A stretch of DNA of 64,000 bases. It comes from Scylla paramamosain. Lineage: Eukaryota; Arthropoda; Malacostraca; Decapoda; Portunidae. The notes beneath the pieces are model-generated. The model worked only from the letters and a program-made list of their open reading frames with translations. It was not told the origin of the DNA and searched no databases. A program made the translations under genes and the position numbers. The stretch is taken from NCBI RefSeq assembly GCF_035594125.1, contig NW_026973753.1, positions 322,501-386,500 of the forward strand, in the 5' to 3' direction. Shown here in pieces: positions 62,382-64,000 of the stretch; within the stretch, counting starts at the first letter, position 1; every line of letters starts with the position of its first letter.

Positions 62382-62444
62382 CTCTCTCAGCATTGGAAAG
62401 GGCCTGGGCTGCTCCCTTCCCCTTGGCCCCCTTAGAGGTTTTGT
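62382..62444 (-). CDS. Host gene candidate exon, most upstream found
   Basis: A 63-bp minus-strand exon with a strong donor GAGAG|GTATGT and acceptor AACACACCCCCAG. It is phase 1 on both sides and encodes KTSKGAKGKGAAQALSNAER preceded by a split codon. The Lys/Gly/Ala-rich peptide is not a transposon motif. It joins in frame to either exon A (52,923-53,017) or exon B (51,987-52,109). Short length and the 9-kb intron make it the least certain member with exon A. Confidence 0.45.
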
Positions 62445-62524
62445 CTGGGGGTGTGTTCACTCAGGGCAGGAGGGGTTGGGGACGCCTGCAAAATGTGGCC
62501 ACTTGAGAGATGGGACAGCCACCC

Positions 62525-62710
62525 TTGAGGAGTCAACCAGCCAACCAGCCAGCTATCCCACAGTGGACTAGTCAGCCAGATAGCCAGCCAGTCAGCTAGT
62601 CAGCAGGAAAACCAACCAGCCAGCCGGTCAGCCAGTTAGCCAGGCATCCAACCAGTCAGTTAGTTAGCCAGCCAGCCAACCAGAAAGATAGAAAGCCAGC
62701 CAGCCCAAGG
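62525..62710. repeat. Degenerate (CAGC)n / CCAGCCAA tetranucleotide repeat
   Basis: CCAGCCAACCAGCCAGC-type words with many substitutions (CAGT, TAGC). Confidence 0.9.
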
Positions 62711-62739
62711 AAAACACTACACACAGAGGAGGAGAGGTA

Positions 62740-64000
62740 CTACAAAGACTAAATTTGGTATTATTAAGAGAAGTGGACATTGTTGAACACATGAACTACA
62801 ATCATCCTGTAGGAAAAAGTGATTGTGTGATGGTAAGGTTTCATATCAAAGAAAAAGAAGAGGAAAGTAGATGGGAAAATTATAAGGATGAAATATTTAG
62901 CTATGGTAAAACTAGTTTCAAATAAACGAGGAGATACTTTGGTAAGATGGAATGGAGTGCCTTTATTACAGCAAAAGATGTGCAGAAACAGGAAGCACTA
63001 GTCACTAGGTATATATAAGAAGGGAGTGAAAAGATGTGTACCAAAAGGAAACACAACGATAAGATATAACAAAGACTGGTATAACAGAAGGTGTGAAGTT
63101 AAAGTTGAAGGATGTGTTTGACAAAGTATCACACTGAAGGTTGATATGAAAGATAAAAACACAAAAAGAAGATAAAAACACAAAGACTGCTATAAAAGAA
63201 TATGTAAAGTAGTGAGGGAGGAGAGGGAGAAGGCATGGACTAGATGGAGGTGAAAAATGCAAAAATGTGGCAAAACTACACCACTACAAGAAATGACTGT
63301 GTAAGGGTTACTACAGAAGAAAGGACAAGTTATGAGAACAATGTTATGGACAAATGTAAAGAGGAACCAAAACTATTCTTCAGGTGTGTGAGGAGCAAAA
63401 TGAAAAAACAAAGAAGGTGAATGGTCAAATGTGTGAGGATCTGGCTGACATGGCAGAGATGATGAATAAGAGTTTTCATTTAGCATTCACAATGAGAGGA
63501 TATTTGTGGGGCAAAGTGAGATGAGTGAAAAATGGGTCCGGGGAAAATCCAGGTGACTGAGGAAGACATGTGGAAACAGTGTGAGGGACTAGATGTTAGA
63601 AAGGCCCCTGGACCCAAAAAAGTGTTGGGATGGATACTGAAAGAATGCAATCAGCAGGTGACATGGGTGGTGCATACAGTATTACTGAGAGTTCCTTAAA
63701 TGAAAGTAGAGTCCTGCTTAAAATGAAAGAGAGTAAAAAATAATTCCAATTTATAAAGGTGGTAAACAAGAAGAGGGCGATGAACTACAGACCAGTGTCT
63801 CTAACAAGTGTGGTATGTAAAATGTTTGAAAGATTAAAGAAGGATAAATTAATGCATTACCTAGAAAATGAAGTGATGATAAAACAATTTGGATTTAGAA
63901 GACAGAGGTCATGTATTATGAACCTGATGAATTTTTATTCAAGAGTGGTGGATACAATACAAGAGAGGAATGGGTGGGCAGAACTGTGTATATTTAGCCC
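62740..64000 (+). mobile_element. Family B LINE, endonuclease end to RT, cut by the window edge
   Basis: Frame pieces in order are LLREVDIVEHMNYNHPVGKS DCVMVRF (endonuclease end, the SDH motif reading SDC), GVKRCVPKG and later VRKAPGPKKVLGWILKECNQ. Then come NYRPVSLTSVVCKMFERL, KQFGFRRQRSCIMNLMNFYS and IQERNGWAELC before position 64,000. Frameshifts are frequent. It matches the family of 33.0-34.6 kb but retains more 5' sequence. Confidence 0.78.

Overview
This 64 kb window looks like non-coding, repeat-saturated DNA from a large invertebrate genome. A decapod crustacean, most likely a crab, is my best inference. The reasons are the extreme density of long dinucleotide microsatellites (AG, AC and AT tracts up to about 250 bp), several arthropod-style non-LTR retrotransposon families, scattered TTAGG-like motifs, and retroelement proteins of the kind I associate with crab genomes. 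No rRNA gene, intact tRNA gene, CRISPR array, operon or prokaryotic feature is visible. Almost every long ORF is a microsatellite translation or a fragment of a transposable element.

Layout. 0-2.1 kb: a purine-rich then pyrimidine-rich low-complexity block around a (TC)46 tract. 2.1-4.5 kb: minus-strand Jockey-like LINE (copy 1). 4.8-5.7 kb: the 3' end of a second LINE running into an (AT)n tract. 6.1-8.1 kb: a striking compound palindrome of alternating microsatellites and unique blocks. 8.6-11.3 kb: two decayed tandem repeats. 11.5-14.1 kb: LINE scraps, a dispersed repeat (called DR-A here) and a hAT C-terminal remnant. 14.6-16 kb: AT tracts and an exact 136-bp inverted repeat. 17.9-22.5 kb: a PIF/Harbinger transposase fragment, a 190-bp direct repeat, and a compound AC/GT satellite present in both orientations. 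23-28.3 kb: fragments of four further LINE families. 31.8-32.6 kb: an 818-bp non-autonomous DNA transposon. 33-36.4 kb: two adjacent plus-strand LINEs. 37.2 kb: a Harbinger-type Myb-like remnant. 39.2-46 kb: an inverted pair of Jockey copies (3 and 4) around a pogo/Tigger-like element. 53.1-55.6 kb: a nearly complete hAT element with an 8-bp target duplication inside a 32-bp minisatellite. 57.3-59.1 kb: a disrupted fifth Jockey copy. 61.2-62 kb: a second pogo/Tigger-like element. 62.7-64 kb: another LINE, cut by the window edge.

Host gene. Reading the minus strand for splice sites reveals short candidate exons at 62.4, 53.0, 52.0, 50.3-50.5, 49.5 and 46.6 kb. All use phase-1 junctions, so the reading frame stays open through the chain to a stop at 46,619. 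This is the best evidence for a host protein-coding gene here: the 3' end of an unrecognised gene transcribed right to left, with the hAT element, minisatellite, SINEs and Jockey copy 5 in its introns. One exon (52,923-53,017) instead ends in a stop after a C-terminal T-Q-V, so it may be an alternative last exon.

I do not see a defined new molecular system. The most unusual items are the compound palindrome, the exact palindrome around an AT tract, the satellite in opposite orientations, the two Jockey copies sharing the same stop in the catalytic box, and the phase-1 host gene.
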